Below, in pieces: positions 15,540 to 24,504 of a stretch of DNA of 64,000 bases. The translations under genes were made by a program, and so were the position numbers. The DNA lies in contig JAENZX010000017.1 of assembly GCA_016841045.1 (NCBI GenBank), forward strand, positions 1 to 64,000. Direction: 5' to 3'. Position 1 is the stretch's first letter, and each line of letters opens with the position of its first letter. The notes under the pieces are model-generated. The model was not told the DNA's origin and did not search any database. It worked only from the letters and a program-made list of their open reading frames with translations. The DNA comes from Thermincola carboxydiphila (GTDB lineage Bacteria > Bacillota > Thermincolia > Thermincolales > UBA2595).

Positions 15540-16337
15540 TTATTTTTGTTTCATCGATAAAGTTGTTTCAGTTCTCCATATCAGCATTTTTGATTCTGCA
15601 AAATCCAAGATTTTGTTAAGAACAATTCCTACCAACAATAAAATTAAAATACATGCCATAACTCTTTTGATATTAAAATACGAGTTGGAATAAACAATCA
15701 TCCATCCGAAACCACCGGAAGCTCCTATGTACTCACCAATAATTGCTCCAACTAATGCTGAACCTACCCCAGCTCTTATACCAGATAAAATCCATGGCAT
15801 ACATGCTGGAACAACTACAGTTCTAAGGATTCTTACATTACTTGCCCCAAGAAGATTAGCTGACTCTATTAGTTTCTTGTCAAAATTTTTTATTGCATTG
15901 TATGAAGAAAAGAACACATTAAAAAACACCATTAATCCTGCCAGAAATATTTTTGATGTCAAACCTAAACCAAACCAAAGAACATAAACCGGCGCCAGGG
16001 TAAGCTGCGGAATTCCACTTATAGCAAAAATAATAGGAGTGAATAGTTTACCTAACGCAGAGAAATACCCAAATATAATAGCAGTTACTACACCAAGTAC
16101 AGTTCCATAAAACAAGCCTAAAAGGGCTTCAGTAAGTGTAATTGCTGTATGCTTTCCTAAATCACCACTCCTATAAAATTCAACTAAATCATTTAAAATT
16201 TCACTTGGGTAGCTTGTAAAAAAAGGATTATATATTTTGCTTCTTGCGCAAAACTCCCATACCAGCAAAAATATAAGGATAATAATAGTTCGTGTTATCA
16301 TTATATAGACTTTTTCATTTTTACTCCTACGCCCCAT
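15540..16337 (-). CDS. ABC transporter permease (SsuC/TauC type)
   Basis: A 265-residue inner-membrane permease with six predicted helices and the family's cytoplasmic EAA-type loop (ESANLLGASNVRILRTVVVP, near residue 165). It pairs with the SsuA-like binding protein just downstream. Its start overlaps the DUF169 gene by 11 bases, indicating translational coupling. No ATP-binding subunit is present in the cluster or elsewhere in the window, so the ATPase must be encoded elsewhere or shared. Confidence 0.9.
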   Translation of the reverse strand: MGRRSKNEKVYIMITRTIIILIFLLVWEFCARSKIYNPFFTSYPSEILNDLVEFYRSGDLGKHTAITLTEALLGLFYGTVLGVVTAIIFGYFSALGKLFTPIIFAISGIPQLTLAPVYVLWFGLGLTSKIFLAGLMVFFNVFFSSYNAIKNFDKKLIESANLLGASNVRILRTVVVPACMPWILSGIRAGVGSALVGAIIGEYIGASGGFGWMIVYSNSYFNIKRVMACILILLLVGIVLNKILDFAESKMLIWRTETTLSMKQK

Positions 16338-17154
16338 TTTTTCTCTGTTCCCTTTTAATTTTTTCTAATTCAGTATAGTAAGTCCTTCCATAATCAATCG
16401 TTAAAGTATTGATGTTTACCTCATATAAATTGCTTTGAATCTCTTTTTTTCTTTCATCAATTTCAACGGGGTTGATTGTATTGAGTATTCCTTCAACAAC
16501 CTTTGAAAACATATAAAATGGTATTCCTATACCTATCTCATCCTTCTCCCAACCAGCCAAATATCTTGTGCCCGAACATAAAAATGATACATTAACCGTG
16601 TTGTTTATCAGTGGATAAGCAGTCAGTTCCGAACAAACTCCCTGGTTTCCGGACATACTGATGTTTTTTGTAACTCCATAATGAAAAGCATAACCCTGCA
16701 TAATTCTCATACCTTCTCTAGGATTACATATTACCAGCACCAAATCAGGAACATTAACCTCACTAAAATACTCGAGAGGCTGTACAATTACTCCATAGAC
16801 TTCCTTGTCTAAAGAAATAATTTGTCTTGCACATTCCTTTGCTACTTCCCTGTCTTTATAAAGACCCAGATTAAAGCCTTCAGTACCATCATAGTAGGTT
16901 GCGCCTGGCTTAGTTAAGCCTAAAACTCTTGAGCTGCCACCACAGCTTGAGGTTTTAGCATTAATTTTAACCCTGTGCCCTAAAGATGCTGATTTTACTG
17001 CAACACAATAGGCTAGCGGTTTTTTTAGAGACTTTACGTCATAGGAGTTAAATTGTTCCTCAGTAGGTAAAAGTTTTACCCCGACAAGCCTCCTATTGGT
17101 GTCTATTATGGCATATGCTTTTCTAATATCTCCTTTAAAACTAACTCCACTCAC
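16327..17154 (-). CDS. DUF169 family protein
   Basis: A 275-residue DUF169 protein. Typical features are CVAVKSAS near residue 50, a TSSCGGSSRVLGL motif, GNQGVCSELTAYPL and SFLCSGTRYLAGW, giving several conserved Cys that suggest metal or Fe-S binding. The function of DUF169 is not established. GTG 17154 overlaps its own AAGGAGG, so the true start is uncertain; no better in-frame start is visible. It heads a probable operon with the permease and binding protein, which suggests it senses, modifies or uses the imported molecule. A foldable leader lies upstream. Confidence 0.8.
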   Translation of the reverse strand: MSGVSFKGDIRKAYAIIDTNRRLVGVKLLPTEEQFNSYDVKSLKKPLAYCVAVKSASLGHRVKINAKTSSCGGSSRVLGLTKPGATYYDGTEGFNLGLYKDREVAKECARQIISLDKEVYGVIVQPLEYFSEVNVPDLVLVICNPREGMRIMQGYAFHYGVTKNISMSGNQGVCSELTAYPLINNTVNVSFLCSGTRYLAGWEKDEIGIGIPFYMFSKVVEGILNTINPVEIDERKKEIQSNLYEVNINTLTIDYGRTYYTELEKIKREQRKNGA

Positions 17155-17157
17155 CTC

Positions 17158-17275
17158 CTTTACAATGGAAAATTCACCAGTCCACCCCCCATGACTAAAA
17201 TAATTCCACTCATAAATAATGAGTGGAGATTAATAGGGATGGTGGGCCATGACCCGCCTACGATGCAATTACATT
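17158..17275 (-). promoter_or_regulatory. Candidate structured 5' leader of the DUF169-ABC operon
   Basis: On the minus strand, a TATAAT-like element near 17280 is followed by about 115 leader bases that can fold: CCACC-AT-CCC pairs with GGGGGGTGG, enclosing a strong hairpin CCACTCAT/ATGAGTGG (17207-17227) and unpaired A/T-rich joins, then the ribosome site. It does not match TPP, SAM, guanidine, fluoride or Moco consensus elements that I can recall. A metabolite-responsive leader is possible. Confidence 0.35.
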
Positions 17276-17401
17276 ATATTATAAATTTTATTAATAAGAC
17301 AAATAAATTGTTTTTATTAACTTCTCATATCCTATAACGGTTTCTATTGGACATTTTCCTCTGGAACACATCAGGTGACCGGTTTTAACATATACCCCAA
17401 A

Positions 17402-17440
17402 CAAAAAAAAGAAACCCCAAGCTTGCGCCCGGAGTTTTAA
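17402..17440 (-). terminator. Terminator of leuS
   Basis: On the minus strand an AAACTCC/GGGGTTT stem (one G-U pair, 12-base loop) is followed by CTTTTTTTTTG, about 70 bases after the leuS stop. The intervening 17466-17502 holds short TCAATTATCAATTCTCAATTG-like direct repeats. Nothing else is evident between 17290 and 17508. Confidence 0.65.
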
Positions 17441-17508
17441 TTTCTGGTTTGCACAGAACCTTCCTACCATTGTCAATTATCAATTCTCAATTGTCAATTT
17501 TGTCTTCT

Positions 17509-19983
17509 TTACTTCACAACTATATTCACCAATTTCCCTGGCACTCCTACTATCTTCACAACCTGTTTGCCCTCCATCTGGGCTTTTACTTCCTCATTCT
17601 CCAGGGCTGTTTTTTCCATGTCTTCTTTGCTCATGTCTGCCGCGATCATCATGCGGGCGCGGACTTTGCCGTTTATCTGGACTACTATCTCGACTTCGTC
17701 CTGGACCAGGGCTGCCGGGTCGTAGTTAGGCCAGGGTTGTTTGTGGATACTTTCGGTATAGCCCAGGTCGTGCCAGAGTTCTTCTGCTATATGGGGCGCG
17801 AAGGGGGCCAGCAGTATGACCAGGCTGTTTATGGCTTCGGCCTCTACGGTGCTGTTACGAACGGGGTTTTTGTCACGGTATTGGTAGAGTCCATTTACCA
17901 GCTCCATGATGGCACTTATGGCTGTATTGAAGTTAAACCTGAGGTTGATGTCCTCAGTTACTTTTTTAATAGTATAGTGAGTGAGTCTTCTTGCCTCTTT
18001 ATCGGCGGCAGTCATTTCTTCAACTTTTGCGGCTTCATTAAGGCCGTCAACGTAGTTGTAGCACAATCTCCATACCCGGTTGAGGAACCTGAAGGCACCC
18101 TCAACACCCGCGTCGCTCCATTCTAGATCACGCTCGGGGGGAGCAGCAAAAAGGATGAACAGACGGGCTGTATCTGCACCGTATTTGCTTACTGTTTCTT
18201 CAGGGCTGACGGTATTGCCTTTGGACTTTGACATCTTAGCCCCGTCTTTAAGCACCATGCCCTGGGTAAGCAGGTTGGTAAAAGGCTCGTCGAAGTTGAC
18301 AAGGCCCTGGTCTTTGAGCACCTTGGTAAAGAAGCGGGAATAGAGCAGGTGCAGGATAGCATGCTCAACACCGCCTATATACTGCTCAACAGGCATCCAG
18401 TAGTCAGCTTTTTCTTTAGTAAATGCACTTTGGTCATCATGTGGACTGCAGTACCTTAGGAAGTACCATGATGAACAGATAAATGTATCCATTGTGTCAG
18501 TTTCCCGTTTGGCCGCTCCCCCACACTTGGGACAGTTGGTGTTGACGAAGGCTTCAGACTCTGCCAGGGGTGACTTACCGGTGGGTTTAAACTCCACATC
18601 TGTCGGGAGGTAAACAGGCAGCTGCTCATCAGGAACAGCAACCTCGCCGCACTTGTCACAATAAACTACGGGAATAGGCGCTCCCCAGTAACGCTGGCGG
18701 GAAATCAGCCAGTCCCTGAGGCGGAAATTGGTCATAGATTTACCAATACCCTTTTCTTCCATGTATTTTATTATATTTTTAAGAGCAGCCTCATTATTCT
18801 GCCCGTTAAAAGGCCCTGAGTTAACCATTATACCTTCGGCATCATAGGCCTGGGTTAACTGAATATCCTTTTCTGATACACCTTCCGGAAGAATAACTAT
18901 AGGGATAGCTAAATCATACTTTTTGGCAAAATCAAAGTCACGCTGGTCGTGGGCCGGTACTCCCATTACGGCACCGGTACCATACTCCATCAAAACATAA
19001 TTGGCAATAAATAAGGGTATCTTTTCACCGTTCATAGGGTTAATCACATGAGCGCCTATGAAAAGGCCTTCCTTCTCAGTATCAGTTGAAGTCCTGTCAA
19101 TTTCGCTCATGGTACGCATCTTTTTAATAAATTCCTGAACGCTGGCTTCGTGCGGAGTTCCGGCTGCAAGCTTCTCAACTAACGGATGTTCCGGAGCCAG
19201 GACCATGAAGGTAACCCCGTAAATAGTATCAGGCCTGGTGGTGAAAACAGTAATTTTATCGTCAGTACCGTCAATCTGGAAGTTTACTTCTGCACCCTCG
19301 CTGCGCCCAATCCAGTTCTCCTGCATTATCTTTACCTTGTCCGGCCAGCCCTTCAGTTTGCTAATGTCTTCAAGGAGCCTGTCGGCATAATCGGTAATCT
19401 TCAAGAACCACTGGGATAGGTCCTTTCTGGTTACTTCAGCCCCACAGCGCTCACAAGCTCCGTTTACAACCTGTTCGTTGGCAAGAACTGTTACACAGTC
19501 GGGACACCAATTTACCGCAGCTCTTTTCTTATAGGCCAGCCCATTTTTATAAAAGAGCAGGAACAGCCACTGGGTCCATTTATAGTAATCAGGGAGACAG
19601 GTGGTAACTTCCCTGTCCCAGTCATAGCTGAATCCTAATCGAGACAACTGTTTTCTCATGTTCTCAATGTTGCTGATAGTCCACTTATGGGGATGTATGC
19701 CGTTTTTTATGGCAGCATTCTCCGCCGGCAGACCAAAGGAGTCCCACCCCATAGGGTGAAGTACATTGTAGCCCTGCATTGCTTTAATCCTTGCAATTAC
19801 GTCACCTATGGAGTAATTCCTAACATGCCCCATATGAAGATTCCCTGACGGGTACGGAAACATCTCTAGGCAGTAATATTTCTCTTTGGACTCATCATTA
19901 TCCACCACTTTGTGGAGGCCGGTGTCTTCCCAAATCGTCTGCCATTTGGGTTCAATCTCCGCAAAATCATAACGTTCCTTCAT
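17509..19983 (-). CDS. leuS: Leucyl-tRNA synthetase
   Basis: A class Ia aminoacyl-tRNA synthetase of 824 residues that charges tRNA-Leu. It has the HIGH motif as HMGH at residues 50-53, a zinc-ribbon-like CPDC...CERCG segment, the CP1 editing domain (about 220-420) with its T-rich TTRPDTIYG and [12 protein letters not shown] motifs, KMSKSKGN near residue 582, and the C-terminal anticodon-binding region. ATG 19983 lies six bases after GGAGG. Expression is controlled by the upstream T-box leader with a Leu specifier codon. Confidence 0.98.
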   Translation of the reverse strand: MKERYDFAEIEPKWQTIWEDTGLHKVVDNDESKEKYYCLEMFPYPSGNLHMGHVRNYSIGDVIARIKAMQGYNVLHPMGWDSFGLPAENAAIKNGIHPHKWTISNIENMRKQLSRLGFSYDWDREVTTCLPDYYKWTQWLFLLFYKNGLAYKKRAAVNWCPDCVTVLANEQVVNGACERCGAEVTRKDLSQWFLKITDYADRLLEDISKLKGWPDKVKIMQENWIGRSEGAEVNFQIDGTDDKITVFTTRPDTIYGVTFMVLAPEHPLVEKLAAGTPHEASVQEFIKKMRTMSEIDRTSTDTEKEGLFIGAHVINPMNGEKIPLFIANYVLMEYGTGAVMGVPAHDQRDFDFAKKYDLAIPIVILPEGVSEKDIQLTQAYDAEGIMVNSGPFNGQNNEAALKNIIKYMEEKGIGKSMTNFRLRDWLISRQRYWGAPIPVVYCDKCGEVAVPDEQLPVYLPTDVEFKPTGKSPLAESEAFVNTNCPKCGGAAKRETDTMDTFICSSWYFLRYCSPHDDQSAFTKEKADYWMPVEQYIGGVEHAILHLLYSRFFTKVLKDQGLVNFDEPFTNLLTQGMVLKDGAKMSKSKGNTVSPEETVSKYGADTARLFILFAAPPERDLEWSDAGVEGAFRFLNRVWRLCYNYVDGLNEAAKVEEMTAADKEARRLTHYTIKKVTEDINLRFNFNTAISAIMELVNGLYQYRDKNPVRNSTVEAEAINSLVILLAPFAPHIAEELWHDLGYTESIHKQPWPNYDPAALVQDEVEIVVQINGKVRARMMIAADMSKEDMEKTALENEEVKAQMEGKQVVKIVGVPGKLVNIVVK

Positions 19984-20104
19984 CAAAATCCTCCTAAAAT
20001 TAGTTTAAATATAATTTCTATCGAATAAATACCGGAAGGTTTATGCTCTAGCACACCAACCTATTTTGTATAGAATAGCTGTCCAACCTGTCCAATTGGA
20101 GCAC

Positions 20105-20345
20105 ATAAAATAAAAAACCTTCCTCCCTAAAAAGGGACGAAAGGCTGCTTCCGTGGTACCACCCATTTTGACAGTCCGGCCAATCTAACTCCGCGAGGCC
20201 AATCTGCCCACTCAAAATAATAACGGTATAACCGGCGTGGGTTACTGTTATTTTCACCCTCGCATCTCAGGGATGAGTTCAATGGTTATCCCCACTGCCT
20301 TGCACCATCCGGCAGCTCTCTAAAGGTTAAGACCATCTACTGCTT
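20105..20345 (-). promoter_or_regulatory. Leu T-box riboswitch leader of leuS
   Basis: Read on the minus strand, stem I contains the conserved AGAGAGCTGCCGGATGGTGC segment. The likely specifier codon CTC (Leu) is at 20275-20277 in the context GAACTCATC. The T-box sequence GGGTGGTACCACGG is at 20151-20164. A terminator hairpin (CCTTTCGTCCCT/AGGGAGGAAGG) with a T run at 20113-20145 follows. Uncharged tRNA-Leu would stabilise the antiterminator and allow leuS transcription. Confidence 0.93.
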
Positions 20346-20416
20346 CCCATCATAGAATTAATGTTATTTAGATTTAAAACCCCTATTACATGCCTGGATA
20401 ATTTTACGCAATTGTA

Positions 20417-20445
20417 ATTATACGAAAAACCTTCTAAAAAGTCAA
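20417..20445 (-). promoter_or_regulatory. Sigma-A promoter for the leuS T-box transcript
   Basis: TTGACT (20440-20445) and TATAAT (20417-20422) on the minus strand are 17 bases apart, placing the start near 20410, about 65 bases before the T-box stem I. Confidence 0.85.
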
Positions 20446-20490
20446 CCGTCAGGGAGCTACGCTGTAAGCAAACTGCACATCATGCTAAAT

Positions 20491-21237
20491 CTACTTAGCT
20501 TTAGCTACAAAGTAAATCCGTTCAGTGTTTTTTTTCGGCAGGTCAAAAGTATCTTCGGCATAAACTCCTTCAACAGAAAACCCGGCGCGACACAGTAAAT
20601 CCTTCACAGTTTCTTCTTTATATCCTGTTTCTGAATGATGTTCCTGAAACCTCCGGTATCGACCGTCAGCTTCCCTTACAAAAAAAGTCAGGTCCATTTC
20701 ACAGGTTTGGCTTACAGCATCATAGTCATTCTCCCAAATGTATGTAATATCCTCTTCAACTAAAGTAAAAGTGTTGTTCCCAAAGACCTCACTTATCTTA
20801 TAATAGGTGTTCAAATCAAATATAAACCATCCCCTAGGCTTCAACAAATCCCTGACTCGGCCAAAGACCTGAACCAAGTCTTCAGCATGATTCAGGTAAT
20901 TTAAGCTGTCTGTCATAGAAATTACGAGTTCGTATTGCAAGCCTCCTAAATCCATATCCCTCATGTCCTGCTTTATCCATTTTACCTGAAGGCCTTTTTC
21001 TCTTGCCTTTTGTTCTGATACTGCCAGCATTTCCGCCGACATATCGAGCCCCGTCAGTTGATAGCCCAACTCAGCCAGAGGCAAGGTAACATTCCCCGTG
21101 CCACACCCGATATCCAGAATTTCCCTGGCCCTAATATCGTGTCGTTCAAAAAGCCTGTCCAGGTAATTTATCCATTGAGTGTAAGGAACATCCTGCATTA
21201 GCCGGTCGTAAACCCAGGCAAAATTTGCATAAATCAT
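20491..21237 (-). CDS. SAM-dependent class I methyltransferase
   Basis: A 248-residue enzyme with motif I ILDIGCGTGNVTLPLAELG near residue 40, motif II GLDMSAEML and a MTDSLNYL motif IV. It resembles the small methyltransferases often found beside leuS/rsfS in Clostridia; the substrate is unknown. The start overlaps the upstream S1-protein stop by four bases (ATGA), so the two are translationally coupled. Confidence 0.87.
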   Translation of the reverse strand: MIYANFAWVYDRLMQDVPYTQWINYLDRLFERHDIRAREILDIGCGTGNVTLPLAELGYQLTGLDMSAEMLAVSEQKAREKGLQVKWIKQDMRDMDLGGLQYELVISMTDSLNYLNHAEDLVQVFGRVRDLLKPRGWFIFDLNTYYKISEVFGNNTFTLVEEDITYIWENDYDAVSQTCEMDLTFFVREADGRYRRFQEHHSETGYKEETVKDLLCRAGFSVEGVYAEDTFDLPKKNTERIYFVAKAK

Positions 21238-21758
21238 ATCTTATCCTCTTTTCGAAGAGTGATCCACCCATCGTTCTCATATATGGTCCCATCCTTCAAG
21301 AGTTTGCCAAGAGCCCTCTTAAAAGCGGACTTGCTGATGCCGAACTTCTCTTTTATAATCTCGGGAGGGGAATCATCGTTAAAGGGCATGGAACCGTTCC
21401 TTTTCTTCAGGTATTCCAGAATTCTTTCCGCATCAGCCACCCGTGCATACTCTTTCTGCGGTCTTAACGAAAGATTGACTCTGCCATCAGGTCTGACATA
21501 GGTAACCCTTGCTTCAACACTCATCCCCGCTTTTAAAGGATGAGACTGCTCATCATTATGAATAAAGCCGATATAGTTTTCCTCAGTCTGTACAAAAGCA
21601 CCGTCTTCAGTGACATTATATATTTTACCTTTTAGTGTGTCACCCCTTTTTACATCCTGAGCAGGTTTTGCGTTTTTAAATACTTCCCTTCTTTTGGCCC
21701 GTTCAGCCATGCTTAGTTTTACTCTTTTATCTGCGTACCTTGTTTCAGTTCCGTTCAC
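21234..21758 (-). CDS. S1 domain plus winged-helix RNA-binding protein (CvfB-like, short)
   Basis: This has one S1 domain at about residues 37-98 (GDTLKGKIYNVTEDGAFVQT, YIGFIHNDE, VNLSLRP) followed by a winged helix (EIIKEKFGISKSAFKRALGKLLKDG) as in CvfB/YitL proteins. At 174 residues it lacks the first two S1 repeats of the usual protein of about 280 residues, leaving a basic N-terminal tail. The start is placed at GTG 21758, nine bases after AAGGAG; ATG 21767 directly abuts that site. A role in RNA binding or translation is inferred. Confidence 0.8.
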   Translation of the reverse strand: MNGTETRYADKRVKLSMAERAKRREVFKNAKPAQDVKRGDTLKGKIYNVTEDGAFVQTEENYIGFIHNDEQSHPLKAGMSVEARVTYVRPDGRVNLSLRPQKEYARVADAERILEYLKKRNGSMPFNDDSPPEIIKEKFGISKSAFKRALGKLLKDGTIYENDGWITLRKEDKI

Positions 21759-21777
21759 GTGCTCCATCTCCTTAAGT

Positions 21778-21897
21778 AGTGGGTAATGGTTAGTGGTTAG
21801 TGGGTAGTGTTACTATAGTGTTAGTGTAGTGTTAGTGTAGTGTTACTATAGTGTTAGTATAGTGTTCCAGTCTCTAGCACTACTCACTACTCACTAT
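21778..21897. repeat. TAGTG-type intergenic repeat array
   Basis: Some 120 bases are built of TAGTG/TTAGTG/ATAGTG units (for example GTGTTAGTGTAGTGTTAGTG), ending in CACTACTCACTACTCACTATTTT, which can pair with the start of the array. It lies between rsfS and the S1 gene. Similar arrays occur at 12838, 27298 and 38512. Confidence 0.8.
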
Positions 21898-21914
21898 TTT
21901 AACTAAAAAGGTGG

Positions 21915-22259
21915 TTACAAATGTACCACCTTTGCATCGCCCCATAAATGTTCCAGATTATAAAATTCTCGGTCTCTCTCCTGAAAAACATGAACCACTA
22001 CAGAACCGTAATCAAGAAGAACCCACTGTCCGTCTTTAAGCCCTTCTATTCTTAATTTACGAATGCCCTGTTCCTCCAGCTTTTCCTCAATATTTTCAGC
22101 TATTGCCTTAACCTGAGTCGATGAGAAACCACTGCAAATAACAAAATAGTCACACACGGAAGAGATATCACTAATGTCAAGGGTAACTACATTATTAGCC
22201 TTTTTGTCATCAGCTGCCTTTGCAACCAGTGATGCTAATTTTTCAGGTGATAGGGTCAA
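21915..22259 (-). CDS. rsfS: Ribosomal silencing factor RsfS
   Basis: A 114-residue protein that binds ribosomal protein uL14 and blocks subunit joining under starvation. Family motifs are intact: DISDISSVCDYFVICSGFSS, QVKAIAENIEEKL, GQWVLLDYGSVVVHVFQ, and EFYNLEHLWGDAK. TTG 22259 follows AGGAGGGA. It lies in the usual nadD-yqeK-rsfS order, but here separated from yqeK by 238 bases with a long hairpin. Confidence 0.96.
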   Translation of the reverse strand: MTLSPEKLASLVAKAADDKKANNVVTLDISDISSVCDYFVICSGFSSTQVKAIAENIEEKLEEQGIRKLRIEGLKDGQWVLLDYGSVVVHVFQERDREFYNLEHLWGDAKVVHL

Positions 22260-22338
22260 TAAAATTCCCTCCTAATTTAATATTAACAGGATTCTTAGTT
22301 CAGATGGAGTTTAAAACTCCACCTTAACTTAGAAACCG

Positions 22339-22413
22339 TTATCCAGGAGCTTAGCGCCGCTTATCTGCCACTTGAAGAAGTGGCAGTTTTAGCGGCGTTT
22401 AGCTATCGGATAA
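22339..22413. repeat. Long imperfect hairpin between yqeK and rsfS
   Basis: TTATCC...AGCTTAGCGCCGC...CTGCCACTT pairs with AAGTGGCAG...AGCGGCG.TTAGCT...GGATAA around a GAAG loop, about 35 bp per arm. No T run follows directly. It could be an RNA-processing site or a repeat element. Confidence 0.6.
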
Positions 22414-22497
22414 ATTCGAGGTCATATTAATAATAAATTTAATTTCTTAATTATTATATATTCGCCTGAGATTGGGAAGTTCCTTCAAAAACACCTC

Positions 22498-23058
22498 TTA
22501 AGGGTACAGAATGAGGTAGTTTCTTGCTTCAATACTAAGGGGATGAATAACCCCATTCCTTTCTAACACAAACCTGATTGTCGTGTTTAGCCCTTCAAGT
22601 ATAGATTTGTTCAGATTGTTAAATGCTGTTTCCCGCAATGAATCGACTCCCCGAAATTCTCTTCCAGGCTCAATCATATCCGCTATAAAAACTATCTTTT
22701 CCACCAGTGACATTTCTTTGCGACCGGTTGTATGAAACCTGATAGCATCGAGCACAATAGAATTTTCGATTCCATAAGCTTCCTCAGCAATTGAGGCACC
22801 TATTTTACCGTGTAATAGACCAGGGGCATGCCGCTCAATTTCATCCGGAATTATGTTGTACTTTTGGCACAAATTCAACATTGAACTATTATCTACTTCC
22901 TTTGCAATGTCATGCAGAAGAGCGGACGTTTCAACAACTACACGGTCACCTCCGTAAATTTGGGAAAGCTTCACCGCAGTTTCAACTACTCCGATAGTAT
23001 GAGTATAACGCTTAGGGCTTAAAGTATTCTTGATTTGCTCTTTCATTTGTTGATTCAT
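22498..23058 (-). CDS. yqeK: HD-domain hydrolase YqeK (Ap4A hydrolase type)
   Basis: A 186-residue HD-superfamily protein; YqeK proteins symmetrically cleave Ap4A to ADP. The HD core is visible: RYTHTIGVVETA (first His), ALLHDIAKEV (HD), RHAPGLLHGKIGA, RFHTTG and KIVFIADMIEPGR (Asp). GTG 23061 or ATG 23058 may be used; the ribosome site is weak. It is encoded between nadD and rsfS as is typical. Confidence 0.93.
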   Translation of the reverse strand: MNQQMKEQIKNTLSPKRYTHTIGVVETAVKLSQIYGGDRVVVETSALLHDIAKEVDNSSMLNLCQKYNIIPDEIERHAPGLLHGKIGASIAEEAYGIENSIVLDAIRFHTTGRKEMSLVEKIVFIADMIEPGREFRGVDSLRETAFNNLNKSILEGLNTTIRFVLERNGVIHPLSIEARNYLILYP

Positions 23059-23117
23059 CACAGAGTTTTCCCCGCTAAACAGTTATTTTATACTATGTAA
23101 TTGGTTCGACAAGTGCA

Positions 23118-23149
23118 AAATAAAACCTCCCTGTCTAAGAGGAGGCTTT
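23118..23149 (-). terminator. Terminator after the RRM gene
   Basis: On the minus strand an AAGCCTCC/GGGAGGTTT stem is followed by TTATTTTG, 17 bases past the RRM stop. Confidence 0.85.
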
Positions 23150-23165
23150 AAGTTTACCGCCATAT

Positions 23166-23420
23166 TTATTGTTCTGCTTTTGGTTTTGCTTCATTTACTG
23201 TTAGAGCCCGACCTTGAAAATCGGCCCCGTTCATAGCTTCAATCATTTTATCTGCCGCTGCATCTTCAACCTCGACAAACCCAAACCCTCTGGAACGGCC
23301 CGTCTCGCGGTCAGTTATAATTCTGCTTCCTACAACCTCACCATGAGTTCTAAAGGCGTCTGCTAATTCCTCAGGTTTTGTACCCCACGGCAAATTACCG
23401 ACATAAAGTGTCCTTACCAC
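23166..23420 (-). CDS. RRM-type RNA-binding protein
   Basis: An 84-residue single RRM domain with RNP2 (LYVGNLPW) and RNP1 (SRGFGFVEV), like the small glycine-poor Rbp proteins of cyanobacteria and some anaerobes. It would bind single-stranded RNA. GTG 23420 follows AGAGGTGAT. It is flanked by hairpins on both sides and so forms its own transcript inserted between nadD and yqeK, which are normally adjacent. Confidence 0.92.
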   Translation of the reverse strand: MVRTLYVGNLPWGTKPEELADAFRTHGEVVGSRIITDRETGRSRGFGFVEVEDAAADKMIEAMNGADFQGRALTVNEAKPKAEQ

Positions 23421-23483
23421 CTTCCGATCACCTCTCTTTCACACGTGGAAGCTCTTTAATACAGTTACTGCTCTCTTTGAAAT

Positions 23484-23528
23484 TATAAGGCACCCGAGGT
23501 TCCATTAAGAAAATCCCGGGTGCCCTTA
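23484..23528 (-). terminator. Hairpin between nadD and the RRM gene
   Basis: GGCACCCG/CGGGTGCC with a 20-base loop is followed on the minus strand by TTATAATTT. It is probably the terminator or attenuator downstream of nadD. Confidence 0.55.
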
Positions 23529-23685
23529 AACAGACAGCTGTCTGGATAATTAGCTGATAACGGAACCTTGAACCCTTGTAGCTATTTCGTTAACTCGAGT
23601 CTATTAGTATTATGTTCAAAAGGAGTGTTTATATGCGATGTCTGACTTGGGAATAATTATCATTAAATCAAAAAAGGAGTTCTTA

Positions 23686-24303
23686 CTACTTGTACAGCCC
23701 GTTAGCAGATATATATTTTTCGACATTATCAGGAACCAAATATCGAATAGGTTCGTTCATTGAAACTCTCTCACGTATTTCAGTAGAAGATACGAGTATG
23801 CCTACTGTTTCATAGATATGAAACCTTGACCTCTGAACCTCCAAAAGACTATCCAGCACTTTGTTAATTCCGTCCAGTGAATGGCCAGGTCTAGTGACAG
23901 CAATAAACTGGCATAGTTCCAAGACTTTATCGACATCTTTCCATGTCAATATTTCCATAATAGCATCTGCACCTGTAATAAAAAAATACTCCTGGGTAAA
24001 GGCATTAAGGTTGTGTAAAATTTCCAAAGTATCAACAGTGTAAGTTGGCCCTGGTCGATCTATTTCAATAGTTGACAATTCAAAGTTTGGGTTAGCCTCA
24101 ACTGCCAGACGAGTCATCTCCAACCGTCGCTCAGGCGGCTGTATATCTAAGCGTTTTTTGTGAACCGGCCTTCCGGAAGGAATAAACAAAACCTTACTGA
24201 GATTAAATTTATGCCTTGAACATTCCGCAATAAAAAGGTGTCCATAGTGAATTGGGTCAAATGTCCCCCCCATAATACCGATCCTCGTTTTTTGAGCATC
24301 CAT
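23686..24303 (-). CDS. nadD: Nicotinate-mononucleotide adenylyltransferase
   Basis: This enzyme transfers AMP from ATP to nicotinate mononucleotide in NAD synthesis. The 205-residue protein shows GIMGGTFDPIHYGHL (nucleotidyltransferase HxGH), FIPSGRPVHK, TYTVDTL, YFFITGADA and the C-terminal SSTEIRERV signature. ATG 24303 is five bases after GGGGTGA; a GTG three codons earlier is less likely. Confidence 0.96.
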   Translation of the reverse strand: MDAQKTRIGIMGGTFDPIHYGHLFIAECSRHKFNLSKVLFIPSGRPVHKKRLDIQPPERRLEMTRLAVEANPNFELSTIEIDRPGPTYTVDTLEILHNLNAFTQEYFFITGADAIMEILTWKDVDKVLELCQFIAVTRPGHSLDGINKVLDSLLEVQRSRFHIYETVGILVSSTEIRERVSMNEPIRYLVPDNVEKYISANGLYK

Positions 24304-24424
24304 TATTTTCACCCCGTATGTTTATTGCAACCCGCAGATACTTAAATAAGCACGTCTATTTATAGTAACGTGCTTTACAGGCCAAACATCTGAACTGATT
24401 GCAGCATTCTTAAAAAGAAAGCTA

Positions 24425-24472
24425 AACCGCAAAGTTCGCGAAGTACGCTGGCCTTTGCGGTTTTCTTTTTTT
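24425..24472. terminator. Terminator between proA and nadD
   Basis: A perfect 10-bp stem AACCGCAAAG/CTTTGCGGTT has a T run on the plus side and a shorter one on the minus side. An 8-bp hairpin AAGCACGT/ACGTGCTT lies at 24350-24374. Confidence 0.75.
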
Positions 24473-24504
24473 AAAACATTACAGTACAGCATGAAAGTCC
24501 ATGG

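Noticed and set aside
17291-17476. 61-aa minus-strand ORF after leuS
   Set aside because: It spans the leuS terminator and A/T repeats, has no ribosome site and no recognisable family.
17449-18126. 225-aa plus-strand ORF
   Set aside because: It is antisense to the conserved C-terminal part of leuS; composition fits a shadow frame.
20048-20257. 69-aa minus-strand ORF upstream of leuS
   Set aside because: It lies entirely in the T-box leader and crosses its terminator; the RNA structure explains the sequence.
23634-23657. Seven-codon ORF after AAAGGAG (MRCLTWE)
   Set aside because: Too short to support without conservation; could be chance or a leader peptide with no gene following.
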